64,000 nucleotides of DNA from Kutzneria sp. CA-103260 (lineage in GTDB: Bacteria; Actinomycetota; Actinomycetes; Mycobacteriales; Pseudonocardiaceae): the NCBI RefSeq assembly GCF_018263855.1, contig NZ_CP073318.1, positions 2,914,001-2,978,000 on the forward strand, read 5' to 3'. The translations under genes and the position numbers were made by a program. Shown one piece after another: positions 17,718 through 26,111 of this stretch (positions within the stretch are counted from its first letter, which is position 1; each line of letters begins with the position of its first letter). The notes under the pieces are model-generated. The model was given only the letters and a program-made list of their open reading frames with translations. It was not told where the DNA came from and ran no database searches.

Positions 17718-18185
17718 ATGTCGCTCAACGCTGTCGCCCACCTGAACTTCCACGGCCAGGCCCGCGAAGCCCTGGAGTTCTACCAGTCGGTGTTTGGCGG
17801 ACAGCTCACCGTCGCCACCTACGCCGATCTCGGGATGCCCGCCGAGCTGCCCGGCGCCGCCCACGTCGTATTCGGCCAGGTCGTTGCCGACAACGGCTTC
17901 CGGGTCATGGCCTACGACGTGCCCGGCGAGCACACGCCGGCCGCCCCGGGCGCGCCCACCACGCATCGCGAAAACGGCACCACGATCACCAAGGAGCCGT
18001 TCTTCCTTTCCGTCCGCGGCGAGAGCATCGACGAAGTCACCCCCGTGTGGGAGGGCCTCGCCAAGGCCGCGACCGTGATCGAGGCGTTCGGCCCCGCCCA
18101 GTGGGCGCCCGCCTTCGGGATGCTCGCCGACCGCTTCGGCGTCACCTGGATCGTCGACGTCGCGGCCGAATACACCCAGGCCTGA
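17718..18185 (+). CDS. VOC-family protein (PhnB/glyoxalase-like)
   Basis: A 155-residue vicinal-oxygen-chelate protein with paired beta-alpha-beta-beta-beta modules: LNFHGQAREALEFYQSVFGG at the start and WAPAFGMLADRFGVTWIVDV at the end, typical of the PhnB (DUF1338-like/3-demethylubiquinone-9 methyltransferase-like) group. The function is not established. ATG 17718 follows GAAGGACC. It is divergent from the WYL regulator and separated from the next gene by a strong hairpin. Confidence 0.85.
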   Translation: MSLNAVAHLNFHGQAREALEFYQSVFGGQLTVATYADLGMPAELPGAAHVVFGQVVADNGFRVMAYDVPGEHTPAAPGAPTTHRENGTTITKEPFFLSVRGESIDEVTPVWEGLAKAATVIEAFGPAQWAPAFGMLADRFGVTWIVDVAAEYTQA

Positions 18186-18195
18186 CCGTCCCCAC

Positions 18196-18227
18196 GAGGA
18201 GTGCGGCCGGTCCCGGCCGCACTCCTC
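18196..18227 (+). terminator. Strong hairpin terminator or attenuator
   Basis: Perfect 15-bp arms, GAGGAGTGCGGCCGG (18196-18210) and its complement (18213-18227), with a two-base loop. It follows the VOC gene by ten bases and precedes the aldo/keto reductase ribosome site. It probably ends the VOC transcript. The right arm's CTCCTCC could also pair with the downstream GGAG site. Confidence 0.75.
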
Positions 18228-18246
18228 CATCCTGGCAGGAGAACCT

Positions 18247-19305
18247 ATGCAAACCCGCCCGCTCGGCCGGACCGGCATCCAGGTCAGTGCCTACAGCCTG
18301 GGCACGATGATGTTCGGACCGTGGGGAAACCCCGACGCCGACGACTGCGTGCGCATCGTCCACCGCGCCCTCGACGGCGGCATCAACGTCATCGACACGG
18401 CCGACGTCTACGGCGGCGACGGCGAATCCGAGAAGATCGTCGGGAAGGCCCTGCGCGGTCGCCGCGACGACGTCGTCCTAGCCACGAAGTTCAACGGCCC
18501 GATGGGATCCGCCCCCAACCAGCGCGGCAACTCCCGTCGGTGGATCGTTTCCGCCGTCGAAGGTTCGCTGCGCCGCCTGGGTGTCGACCACATCGACCTT
18601 TACCAGGCCCACCACCCCGAACCCGGCACCGACATCGAGGAAACCCTCGGCGCGTTGACCGACCTGCTGCGCGCGGGCAAGGTACGCGCGATCGGCCACT
18701 CGAACCTGCCCGCGTCGGAGATTGTCGAAGCCCAGTGGGTGGCCGAACGGCGCGGGCTGGCACGCTTCCGCTCCGAACAGCCGCATTACTCGATCCTCAA
18801 CCGCGGGATCGAACGCGAGATCCTGCCGGTCTGCGAGCGTTATGGGATGGGTGTGCTGGTGTGGAGCCCGTTGGCGATGGGCTTGCTCGCCGGTCGCCTC
18901 CGTAAGGGCAGCGCGGAAACGGCGTCGGCCGGGCGCCTGCACTGGGCGAGGCAGCACATGACCGACGAACGCAAGCTCGACGCCGTCGAAGCACTTGCCC
19001 GGATCGCCGAGCAGGCCGGGCTGTCGCTGCCCAACCTCGCTCTGGCGTTCGTGACCGCCCACCCGGCGGTTACCTCGGCGATCATCGGTCCGCGCACGCC
19101 CGAGCAGCTCGACGACCTGCTTGCGGGAGCTGGCACGCTCCTCGACGACGACCTGCTCGATCGCATCGACGAAATCGTGCCGCCGGGAACCGACGTCGGA
19201 CCGGTCGACGTTGCCTATGTCCCACCGGCGATCGCGCAGCCGGAGCCCCGCCGACGCCACGACGCCGGAACCCGCAAAGACCGCGGATCTGTTGCGGCAG
19301 CTTGA
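18247..19305 (+). CDS. Aldo/keto reductase
   Basis: A 352-residue AKR of the YghZ/tas-like branch. The TIM-barrel tetrad is visible: Asp in NVIDTADVYGGDGESE, Tyr in the same motif, Lys in VVLATKFNGPMG, and His in LYQAHHPEPGTD. The cofactor segment AFVTAHPAVTSAIIGPRTPEQL fits NADPH binding. The last 25 residues (PQPEPRRRHDAG onward) extend past the usual end and may be read-through into altered DNA, since the next 300 bases hold only a gene fragment. ATG 18247 has a GCAGGAGAA site. Confidence 0.9.
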   Translation: MQTRPLGRTGIQVSAYSLGTMMFGPWGNPDADDCVRIVHRALDGGINVIDTADVYGGDGESEKIVGKALRGRRDDVVLATKFNGPMGSAPNQRGNSRRWIVSAVEGSLRRLGVDHIDLYQAHHPEPGTDIEETLGALTDLLRAGKVRAIGHSNLPASEIVEAQWVAERRGLARFRSEQPHYSILNRGIEREILPVCERYGMGVLVWSPLAMGLLAGRLRKGSAETASAGRLHWARQHMTDERKLDAVEALARIAEQAGLSLPNLALAFVTAHPAVTSAIIGPRTPEQLDDLLAGAGTLLDDDLLDRIDEIVPPGTDVGPVDVAYVPPAIAQPEPRRRHDAGTRKDRGSVAAA

Positions 19306-19597
19306 GCGGAACCAGGCGGACACCCTGGACGCCGTGGGCTGTGTCAGGCCGTCTGGCGTAGGCCGAGTTGTCCAACACGAGGCCGACTCGGCACACCCAT
19401 GCGGTCGCTGTGTCCTCCAGGACCATCGCGACCATCTCCGGATCCGTCAGAGCACTGACCTGCATCTGGTCGACGATGCTGAAGGCCAGGCCGCGGCTGG
19501 CCGGCATCCGCATGTGCAGATCGATGACGGGCCGCGGTTGTCGGACAGACCCGCGTGCTCGCAGTCCTGCCGCGAGGGCTGAGGGCGACACGATCAT
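19306..19597 (-). pseudogene. Fragment of an unidentified coding region
   Basis: Minus-strand codons here have a strong G/C third position and read MIVSPSALAAGLRARGSV onward, then LALSFSIVDQ-like and DPEMVAMVLEDTATAW segments with normal protein composition. After about 19330 the frame continues into the antisense of the reductase and loses coding character. This looks like a truncated gene beside the KfrA-like gene and the transposon. I do not recognise the family, and chance cannot be excluded. Confidence 0.3.
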
Positions 19598-19601
19598 GGC
19601 G

Positions 19602-20795
19602 TCACGGCGCGTCGGCATCTGGACGCAGCTTCGCCAGTAGTTGGGCGATGTGCTGTCGCATGACGTCGGCACCGGTGTCGGCGGTGCGTTCGAAGACACC
19701 AGCGAGATCAGCTTCCAACCCGTGGAGACGTTGCTTGGCCTCGCTGGCCGCGGCGGCTTGCCGTGCGAGGTCGCTTGCGAGGGCGGCCTTGTCCGTGTGG
19801 AGCTGGCCGAGTTCGTCGGCGTAAGTGCGGGTGGCGGTGGCGAGGTCGTTGGTGAGTTTGTCGATGCGGGCGTCCGCGTTCTGCCGGTCGGAGCGCTCCT
19901 TGATGGCGAACGCGTCGGCCTGCGCGGCCAACCGCCCCTCGTAGTCCTCGGTCAGTGTGATGCGCAGAGCCTGCTCGGCTGCGCTTCGCTCGGCCCGAAG
20001 CCGGGCGAGGTTGTCGACCGTGGCCACCCGCTCGCTGTTGAGCGCCTGTTGTAGGTCCGTGACTTGCCGCTGGGCGCTGGTCACCTGATCAAGAGCTTGC
20101 TGCCGCTCACGCTGCGCCTCATCGCGAACCGTCTCGGCGGCGCGCTGCGCCACCAGGGCGTTCTCCGCCGCGGTCGCCGCCTCGCTGGCTCGGGTATCGG
20201 CCTCCGCCCGAGCGACTTGGTCGGCCGCGGATGCTGTGGCTGCGGCTTCAGCTTTGGCTAGGGCGTCGTCGCGCGTGGTCACGGCCTCCGCCATGGCGCG
20301 GTTGGCCTCGTCGCGGGCGGCCGTCGCGTTCTCGCTCGTGGTGATCGCCGCCGCCGTCTGCTGGGTGAGGTAGGCCTGCACCGCCGCGACCTCGTCGAGC
20401 AGCGGCCGCACCGCCGTCCGTACGACGGTCAGCCGCTCGTCGAGCGTGGTCACGTCGAGCCGTGTCATCGGCTGGTCCGGGCCGTACACCTGAACCCACA
20501 CCTCGCGGTACTCGTCCAGCATCGCGCACGTGATGACCTTGGTTCCCCAGTGTCCATACCGCTCGGGGTCAGCCGGGCAGTACGGCGTCGGGCGCCCGCC
20601 GCGCGCTGACATCGGAGGCAGAGGGCGGCCGCAGTAAGCGCATGGCGCATCCCCGTCGCCCGCCAGGGCACCGAGCGTCCGGGACCGGCGCTCGTCCCGT
20701 GTCCCGCGCCGGCTCGGCGGCGTCGCTTGTGCGCCGTCTTCCCCGTCAATGCCTGCCGCTCCCACCGCAGAAGCCTCACCAGCACTATCCGTCAC
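19602..20795 (-). CDS. KfrA-like coiled-coil DNA-binding protein
   Basis: A 397-residue acidic coiled-coil protein. The N-terminus has a Cys pair CAYCGRPLPP plus PYCPADPERYGHW, possibly a small zinc site, then a helical region with RLDVTTLDERL. From about residue 125 to 385 it is an almost continuous heptad repeat rich in Ala, Glu, Gln and Arg. This matches KfrA-type plasmid/transposon proteins, which bind their own promoter and polymerise through the coil to aid partition or nucleoid organisation. GTG 20795 has no clear ribosome site. Two operator-like repeats lie 17-66 bases upstream. Confidence 0.7.
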   Translation of the reverse strand: MTDSAGEASAVGAAGIDGEDGAQATPPSRRGTRDERRSRTLGALAGDGDAPCAYCGRPLPPMSARGGRPTPYCPADPERYGHWGTKVITCAMLDEYREVWVQVYGPDQPMTRLDVTTLDERLTVVRTAVRPLLDEVAAVQAYLTQQTAAAITTSENATAARDEANRAMAEAVTTRDDALAKAEAAATASAADQVARAEADTRASEAATAAENALVAQRAAETVRDEAQRERQQALDQVTSAQRQVTDLQQALNSERVATVDNLARLRAERSAAEQALRITLTEDYEGRLAAQADAFAIKERSDRQNADARIDKLTNDLATATRTYADELGQLHTDKAALASDLARQAAAASEAKQRLHGLEADLAGVFERTADTGADVMRQHIAQLLAKLRPDADAP

Positions 20796-20811
20796 ACGAG
20801 CAACGCTAGCA

Positions 20812-20861
20812 GTTTAGGTTTCAAAACCAAAACCAGCGTGTTTATGTATCAAAACCCAAAC
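20812..20861. promoter_or_regulatory. Two operator-like inverted repeats upstream of the KfrA-like gene
   Basis: Two 22-bp imperfect inverted repeats of form GTTTnnGTnT-CA-AAACCnAAAC lie at 20812-20833 and 20840-20861, 28 bp apart. They sit just upstream of the KfrA-like start in an AT-richer patch. KfrA proteins repress their own promoters through such repeats, so autoregulation is the natural reading. Confidence 0.65.
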
Positions 20862-21225
20862 ACTCGCCTGGCGATGCTTGGGTGAGACCATAAGCATAAG
20901 TGAGATTATTGATATGACTGGACGTGACGAGTTGACGGCGTGCGAGGGCCCCGTCACTAGGCCCGCGATCGTCACGGTGACGAAAAGAAGACGCCCCGTT
21001 GCGGCTGTTGGCCACGCCTCGGTGCCGAGGAGAGACTCCTGTCGCGCGCCATCTGGTGGACCAGTACTTACTCGATAAACGCGGCTGGGGAGCCCGTGTG
21101 CCGGCACCGCCTTCACCGACCGTTCGCCGCTGCACTTCAGACGAGTCCCTGGCAACGCCCGTGAAGGCAACCTCGTCGCCAGGTGCCCCAAACGCGTCGC
21201 GACCAGCAAGGTCGGCGAGATCGCC
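20862..21225. other. Gene-poor flank left of the transposon
   Basis: No confident gene. The plus frame from TTG 20878 encodes TISISEIIDM followed by VTVTKRRRPVAAVG, faintly like a Phd/YefM antitoxin, but it drifts into low-quality sequence. Base composition is lower in G+C than the neighbours up to about 20980. This is probably decayed accessory DNA into which the transposon inserted. Confidence 0.35.
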
Positions 21226-21230
21226 TTCTA

Positions 21231-21268
21231 GGCCCAGGACTCCCGAAGCTACGGCCAGCCCCAAGTAG
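21231..21268 (+). repeat. Left terminal inverted repeat
   Basis: A 38-bp terminal repeat beginning GGCCCAGGACTCCCGAAGCT and ending CCCCAAGTAG. It matches the reverse complement of 26073-26111 apart from one base. The length of 38 bp is standard for the Tn3 family. TTCTA lies just outside. Confidence 0.88.
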
Positions 21269-21580
21269 CGCGTTTTAGCCGGTCGGCGGGCCAGCCGCGT
21301 CCGGGTACAGCTGCGCGGGTAACCGGTGCGGCACCTCGATCAGGTAGGTCTCGCCGACCTGGGCATCCCGGATGCGCATGTCACCAGCGTGCTTTCATTC
21401 CGAGCGACGGTGCCGCTGTGCCTCGGCGGCATTGTCCCTCGTCAGGGTCTACGGCGGCCTCCGCCGTGTCGGATGTGGACACTGCGTGCGCACTGGCGTC
21501 GATCACCGGGTGCGGTCGCGGCCCGATCGGGGGATGGGCACCCGATCGTGTCACGGGTGTTGGGGCTACCGTGCGCGGCC

Positions 21581-23727
21581 GTCAAGCTGGAGCGGGAACC
21601 GGATGAGCTGATCGAGTCCTGGACGTTGGTCGATGATCCATCGAATCAACGCCCGCGCCGAGCGGCGGGTCGAGAAGGAGCTGATCGGCGATCTCACGTC
21701 GGTGCCCGGTAAGAAGGGCATCTACCTGCGGATGGTCACCGCGGCGCTGGACAAGCCGGACGAGACGGTGCGCAAGGCGGTGTGGCCGGTGGTGCCCGGC
21801 GGAGAGGCGACGCTACGCGCACTGGTCAAGGAGTTGATGGCGACCGAGAAAGCGTGGCGGGAACGGGTGCGGGTATCGCTGCGCGGCTCCTACACGCACT
21901 ACTACCGGCGGATGTTGACCTCGCTGTTAGGTGCGTTGCGGTTCAAGTGCAACAACACCGCCTACCGGCCGGTGATGGACGCGATCGAGTTGCTGGCCCG
22001 CTACACCGACGTCGCGGTTGATCAGAAGCATTTCGCCAAGGGGGAGACGGTGTCGATCGAGGGTGTGGTGCCGAAGGCATGGTTGGAGGCGGTCACCGGC
22101 CCGACCGGCCGGATCGAGCGCATCCCGTACGAGCTGTGTGTGCTGATCGCGTTGCGCGAGGCGCTGCGGCGCCGGGAGATCTGGGTGGAGGGCGCCGGCC
22201 GGTGGCGCGACCTGGACGAGGACCTGCCCGGCGACTACGACGACAACCGCGACGTGCACTATGCCGCGATCGGTAAACCGTTGGACGCCAAGGCGTTCGT
22301 GGCGGACCTGCGGCGGCGGCAGCGGGAGGCCCTGGACCGGTTGCACGCGGCGATGGTGCGGGGCACGACGGCGGGGTGCGGGTCATCACGCACAATGGGC
22401 AGCCGTGGATCAGCGTGCCGAAGCTGGAGAAGTTGCCCGAGCCGAAGAACCTGGCCACGCTGAAGGCCGAGGTGCAGCGCCGGTGGGGCACGATCGACCT
22501 GTTGGACATCCTGAAGAACAGCGACTTCCTCACCGAGTTCACGTCTGAGTTCGTGTCGGTGGCCACCCGCGAGAACTTACCGCGCGACGTGCTGCGGAAG
22601 CGTCTGCTGCTGTGCCTGTTCGCACTGGGCACGAACATGGGTATCCGGCAGATGGCCGCGACCGGCGAGCACGCCGAGGACGAGGGCGCGCTGCGCCGGG
22701 TCCGGGCCTCCTATATCACCCGCGACAACCTGCGGGCGGCGATCGTGAAGGTCGTCAACGCCACCTTCGCCGCCCGTGACCCACTCTGGTGGGGCAAGGC
22801 CGCCTCGACCGCGTCGGACTCGAAACGGTTCGGGTCGTGGGATTCCAACCTGATGACCCAGTTCCACGCCCGGTACGGCTCTCGGGCGGGATCATGATCT
22901 ACTGGCACGTCGAGCGCGGCCGGGTTTGCATCTATTCGCAGGTCAAGAACTGTTCCTCGTCCGAGGTCGCGGCGATGATCGAGGGCTTGTTGCGGCACTG
23001 CACGGACGCGGAGATCGAGGCCAACTGCACCGACACGCACGGCGCCAGCGTGGTGGGGTTCGCGTTCACCGAGCTGCTGGGGTTCAAGCTGCTGCCGAGG
23101 TTGAAGAACATCGGCTCGATCCGGCTCCACAGCCCAGACGACGGGCCTGCCACCTGGCCGCGGCTGGAGCGGGTGGTCAAGAACCTGCCGATGGACTGGG
23201 AGCTGATCGAACGCAACTACGACCAGATGGTCAAATATGCCACCGCCCTGCGGCTGGGCACCGCAGAGACCGAGCAGGTGCTGCGCCGGTTCACCAAGGG
23301 CGGCGGCCCGAAAAGCCCCGTCTACCTCGCGTTCGAGGAGTTGGGCCGCGCGGTGCGCACGATCGTCGCCTGCGACTTCCTGGCGTCGGAAGAACTCAGG
23401 CGGGAGATCCACGCCGGGTTGCAGGTGGTGGAGAACTGGAACTCCGCCAACGAGGTCGTCTTCTACGGCAAGGACGGCAAGCTCACCGGCCCGGACCGGG
23501 AGACCGCCGAAGTCTCGATGCTCGCCCTGCACCTGTTGCAGAGCAGCTTGGTGCTCATCAATACCCTTCTGCCGCAACGGGTTCTGGCCGATCCGGTGTG
23601 GGCGAAGAAGCTGACGGCGACCGACCGGAGCGCGTTGAGCGCCCTGTTCTGGACGCACGTGAACCCGTACGGGCGGTTCCAACTCGACATGAGCAAACGC
23701 CTGGACCTGGACGCCGTGGCCGCGTAG
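21581..23727 (+). pseudogene. tnpA: Degenerate Tn3-family transposase (DUF4158 type)
   Basis: Pieces of one transposase lie in changing frames. An N-terminal scrap VKLEREPDELIESWTLVDD (21581-21637) jumps straight to RINARAERRVEKELIGDL, so several hundred residues that normally separate these parts are missing. The frame continues to about 22370, shifts to another from 22376 (VITHNGQPWISV) to about 22880, then shifts again to [12 protein letters not shown], ending at 23727. The catalytic residues are still readable: Asp in [11 protein letters not shown], Asp in [13 protein letters not shown] and Glu in [15 protein letters not shown]. The intact family protein is about 1000 residues. Without programmed shifts it cannot be made, so the element is probably immobile by itself. 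Confidence 0.85.
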
Positions 23728-23771
23728 GCAGCGGCGGGGCCGGTGCCTACGCGCCAGTATGCTTGCCGGCC

Positions 23772-24086
23772 GTGAGCCCGGCGGACGACACGCACAACGA
23801 CCACGACAACCAACGGTCCGCGCGTCCACCGACAGGCCGGCGGCCGACCCACGACGAGCTGGCGAACGAAACACGCCGGCTGCTGGCCGAGTTCGACGCC
23901 GGCCGGGGCCGTATCGCTGTCGCGTTCGCCCGCACCGAGGAAGCGATCGAGCGAGTCCACCGCACCTGGGACGCCGGGGTCCGGGATGCGATCACGCGCC
24001 TGGATCAGATTCAGGTCCAGGTCAGCGACGCGGTCCGGCTGGCCACCGTGTTGGCCGATCAGCGACAGCGCCGGCCGGCACCGTAA
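23772..24086 (+). CDS. Small helical passenger protein
   Basis: A 104-residue hydrophilic protein from GTG 23772. It has a disordered His/Asn/Asp-rich start (SPADDTHNDHDNQRS) and a long helix from about residue 25 containing ELANETRRLLAEFDAG and ITRLDQIQVQVSDAVRLATVL, probably a coiled coil. A TATGCT hexamer (23758-23763) eight bases upstream suggests a leaderless transcript. It sits 44 bases after the transposase remnant inside the Tn3 element. No family is recognised; a chemotaxis-receptor-like helix or partner of the other coiled-coil gene is possible. Confidence 0.55.
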   Translation: MSPADDTHNDHDNQRSARPPTGRRPTHDELANETRRLLAEFDAGRGRIAVAFARTEEAIERVHRTWDAGVRDAITRLDQIQVQVSDAVRLATVLADQRQRRPAP

Positions 24087-24225
24087 ATCCGCTGGCAGCG
24101 CTCCGCGCGGGCGGGGTATTCTCGGCGCATACCCGCCCGGCCCCCCTGTGGGCCGGGTTCAGCAGTCTCACTGGATCTGGCCAATTTCGTACCGCAGAAC
24201 CCGTACGGTCTCCTATGCTGCCCGC

Positions 24226-24309
24226 ATGAGGAATCCTGGCCAACTCTGGCACTGCCATCCTGCCGATCCCTGGCGTGCAACCGAGAAGATCATGGGGGCT
24301 CGCCCATGA
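24226..24309 (+). CDS. 27-residue peptide coupled to the coiled-coil gene
   Basis: A short frame encoding MRNPGQLWHCHPADPWRATE followed by KIMGARP. Its TGA overlaps the ATG of the next gene (ATGA, 24306-24309), and a TATGCT hexamer (24214-24219) six bases before its ATG fits a leaderless promoter. It could be a real small protein with a CxH pair or a leader whose translation sets expression of the downstream gene. Similar sequence is not known to me. Confidence 0.45.
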   Translation: MRNPGQLWHCHPADPWRATEKIMGARP

Positions 24310-24878
24310 GGTGGAGGAAGGCGCAGGAGTCTGAGCCCAGGCCTGGTGCCGACATAGAGGAACGTCTCGTCTGGCTGGAGAAGCTCGCCAGGAGCAGCCA
24401 GGACGTATTTAAGTCTCAGAACCAGTTGATCGAGTCCCAGAGCGAGATGATCGAAGCGCTCCGGGAGCGGGGAGACAAGCACGCCAAGCTTCTCGATTCC
24501 ATCGACGCGCTGCTCAAAGCCCAGGGCAACATGATTGATTCCCTGGGCACACTGGTCAACGTCCTCGAGGAGCGGGGGAATGAGCACAGCGATCGTCTCG
24601 GAGCCATAGATGAGTTGCTCAAAGCCCAGGGAGATGTGAACAACGCCCGGGACGGCATGATCGAGGCGCTCGCCGAACAGGTGGAGGTGCACCGCGATTC
24701 CTTCGTTAAGCTACTCAAATCCCAGGAAGATCAGATCAAAGCCCGGGACGGCATGATCGAGGTGCTCGCCGGACGGGCGGAGCACCATGGCGATATGTTC
24801 CGCACGCTCAGTGACCGCGTCGCGAAGCTGGAGGCGCAGGCCGCTCGAGCCCAGGGCGAGGGCAGCTACAGAGGTTGA
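24306..24878 (+). CDS. Repeat-containing coiled-coil protein
   Basis: A 190-residue, entirely helical, charged protein. Four related units of about 30-35 residues contain LLKAQGNMIDSLGTLVNVL, AIDELLKAQGDVNNARDGMIEAL and LLKSQEDQIKARDGMIEVL, giving a repetitive coiled coil from about residue 20 to 180. There is no signal or membrane segment. It is coupled to the 27-residue peptide upstream and ends ten bases from the IS630 transposase end, so its C-terminus may have been altered by insertion. A structural, toxin-scaffold or nucleoid role is possible; no family was recognised. Confidence 0.6.
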   Translation: MRWRKAQESEPRPGADIEERLVWLEKLARSSQDVFKSQNQLIESQSEMIEALRERGDKHAKLLDSIDALLKAQGNMIDSLGTLVNVLEERGNEHSDRLGAIDELLKAQGDVNNARDGMIEALAEQVEVHRDSFVKLLKSQEDQIKARDGMIEVLAGRAEHHGDMFRTLSDRVAKLEAQAARAQGEGSYRG

Positions 24879-24888
24879 ATGGTCAGCA

Positions 24889-25823
24889 TTACGGAGGTGC
24901 TGGGTCGAGCTCCAGCCCGGTGTGAGCGAGGAAGGCGTCGATCAACTCGGGCCGGTACTGGATCCGCTTGAGCCGGTTCTTCACCACCGCGACCAGCTCG
25001 TCGACACCGTGCACGATGAGGTTGCCCAAGCCACGCTTGACATGCGACCACACATGCTCGGCCGGGTTGAGGTCCGGAGCGTAGGCGGGAAGCCGGATCA
25101 CGTGCAGCCAGTCCCGCGCCGCGACCAACTCCCGCATCGCCGCGCTGACGTGCGTGTTCAGATTGTCCCAGATCAACACGACAGGGCCGCCCAGTTGCTG
25201 GTGGGCGGCGTCCAGCAGGGCGGCGTAGTCGGTCTCGGCGAAGCTGCGCCGTTCACCCTTACGACCGCGGTGGGTCCGGGTGCGGTAGATCAACCGGCCG
25301 CGCTGGCCGGGCCGCACGCACACCAGTCCAGCGACCGAGACCCGGCCCGACCCCTTGCCCGACACCGCCACCGTCGGGGTCTGACCCCGCCGCCCCCACG
25401 TGCGGGCCTTCGGCGGACGCAGGGTCTGACCGGCCTCGTCCTCGAAACACAGCCACGCGTCGCGCTCCGCCGCTACCGTTTTCCCGCCGGCCACGTCTCC
25501 TTCCGCCAGGTGGCGATCGCGTCCTCGTCGCGCTCGACGGCGCGATGCGCCGGGACCTGTGGTGAGAACCCCATGCGGTGCAACAGATACGACACCCCGC
25601 GCAGGGTGTAGCGGGTGTGGAACATCCGCGCGATCAGGTCCGCCACCCGCGCCAGCGTCCAGCGCTGATCCTCGCCGAAGCCGTGCGCGGCCGGGCCCTG
25701 CTCCAGCGCTTGGGCCAACCGATCCAGGCGTTGCTGGTCCAGCCGACAGTCCGATCCGCCCGGCCCTTTCGTGGCCAGCGCCGCCCGGCCACCGGCACGC
25801 CAACGACGGCGCCACACGTACAC
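24889..25823 (-). CDS. IS630-family transposase, two frames joined by a -1 slip site
   Basis: The first frame (25823 down to the stop at 25473) holds the winged-helix part YVWRRRWRAGGRAALATKG and DQRWTLARVADLIARMF. The second frame (from about 25482 to 24889) holds the DDE nuclease: Asp in CFEDEAGQ, Asp in LIWDNLNTH and Glu in LNPAEHVWSHVKRG. They overlap at GGGAAAA, a perfect slippery heptamer, so a -1 shift makes one protein. About 35-40 residues of the usual N-terminus are missing where it abuts the recombinase remnant at 25823, so the copy is 5'-truncated and probably inactive. The catalytic triad is intact. Confidence 0.8.
25479..25485 (-). other. Slippery heptamer for -1 frameshifting
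   Basis: On the minus strand this reads G GGA AAA, the X XXY YYZ form. The upstream frame ends in TAG four bases later (25473-25475), and the downstream frame is exactly -1. Position, motif and intact protein motifs on both sides support programmed frameshifting rather than mutation. Confidence 0.65.
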
Positions 25824-26045
25824 CGCGCCCGCATCCTGCTCGCCCACTACGGCGACGGCCTCCGGCTGCACCAACTCCGGCACTCCTCGGCCACGCACCT
25901 CGGTGAGGCCAACGTCTCGGCCAACGTCATCATGGCCAAGACCGGCCACGAGAGCCTGAGGTCAGTCCAGCGCTACGTCAAACCCGGCCTGGCCGCCGTC
26001 CACGAAGCCACCGAGGTTCTGTCCAGCCCCCGCCGACGCGGCTAA
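25824..26045 (+). pseudogene. C-terminal remnant of a tyrosine recombinase
   Basis: The last 73 codons of an integrase/TnpI-like recombinase. LRLHQLRHSSATHLGE carries the H-x-x-R box, KTGHESLRSVQRYVKP carries the second His and the catalytic Tyr, and the normal stop follows at 26045. The N-terminal core-binding domain and first catalytic Arg are gone, replaced by the IS630 sequence. It lies directly beside the right Tn3 end, a usual position for a transposon resolvase/recombinase gene. Confidence 0.8.
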
Positions 26046-26072
26046 ACCGCAGGTCAGCCGGTTGTCGAGCAG

Positions 26073-26111
26073 CTACTTTGGGGCTGGCCGTAGCTTCGGG
26101 AGTCCTGGGCC
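26073..26111 (-). repeat. Right terminal inverted repeat
   Basis: A 39-bp terminal repeat. Its reverse complement begins GGCCCAGGACTCCCGAAGCT and ends CCCCAAAGTAG, with one extra A relative to the left copy. TTCTA lies just outside at 26112-26116. It lies 27 bases after the recombinase remnant stop. Confidence 0.88.

Larger units (their letters stand above)
21231..26111. mobile_element. Tn3-family transposon with 5-bp target duplication
   Basis: A 4881-bp element bounded by inverted repeats at 21231-21268 and 26073-26111 that match over 38 bases apart from one inserted T. The pentamer TTCTA flanks both outer ends (21226-21230 and 26112-26116), the 5-bp duplication expected of Tn3-family insertion. 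Inside are a degenerate Tn3 transposase, three small passenger genes, an IS630-type transposase and the C-terminus of a tyrosine recombinase next to the right end. No serine resolvase is seen; a TnpI-like tyrosine recombinase may have served as resolvase before it was disrupted. Confidence 0.88.

Noticed and set aside
20878-21078. Possible Phd/YefM-like antitoxin
   Set aside because: The resemblance (TISISEII... VTVTKRRRPVAAVG) is short, the start is TTG without ribosome site, and no toxin gene follows.
21231-26111. Two transposons facing away from each other with GGGG outer ends
   Set aside because: Reading the repeats from GGCCCAGG outward gives 38-bp ends with matching TTCTA duplications, which fits one element far better.
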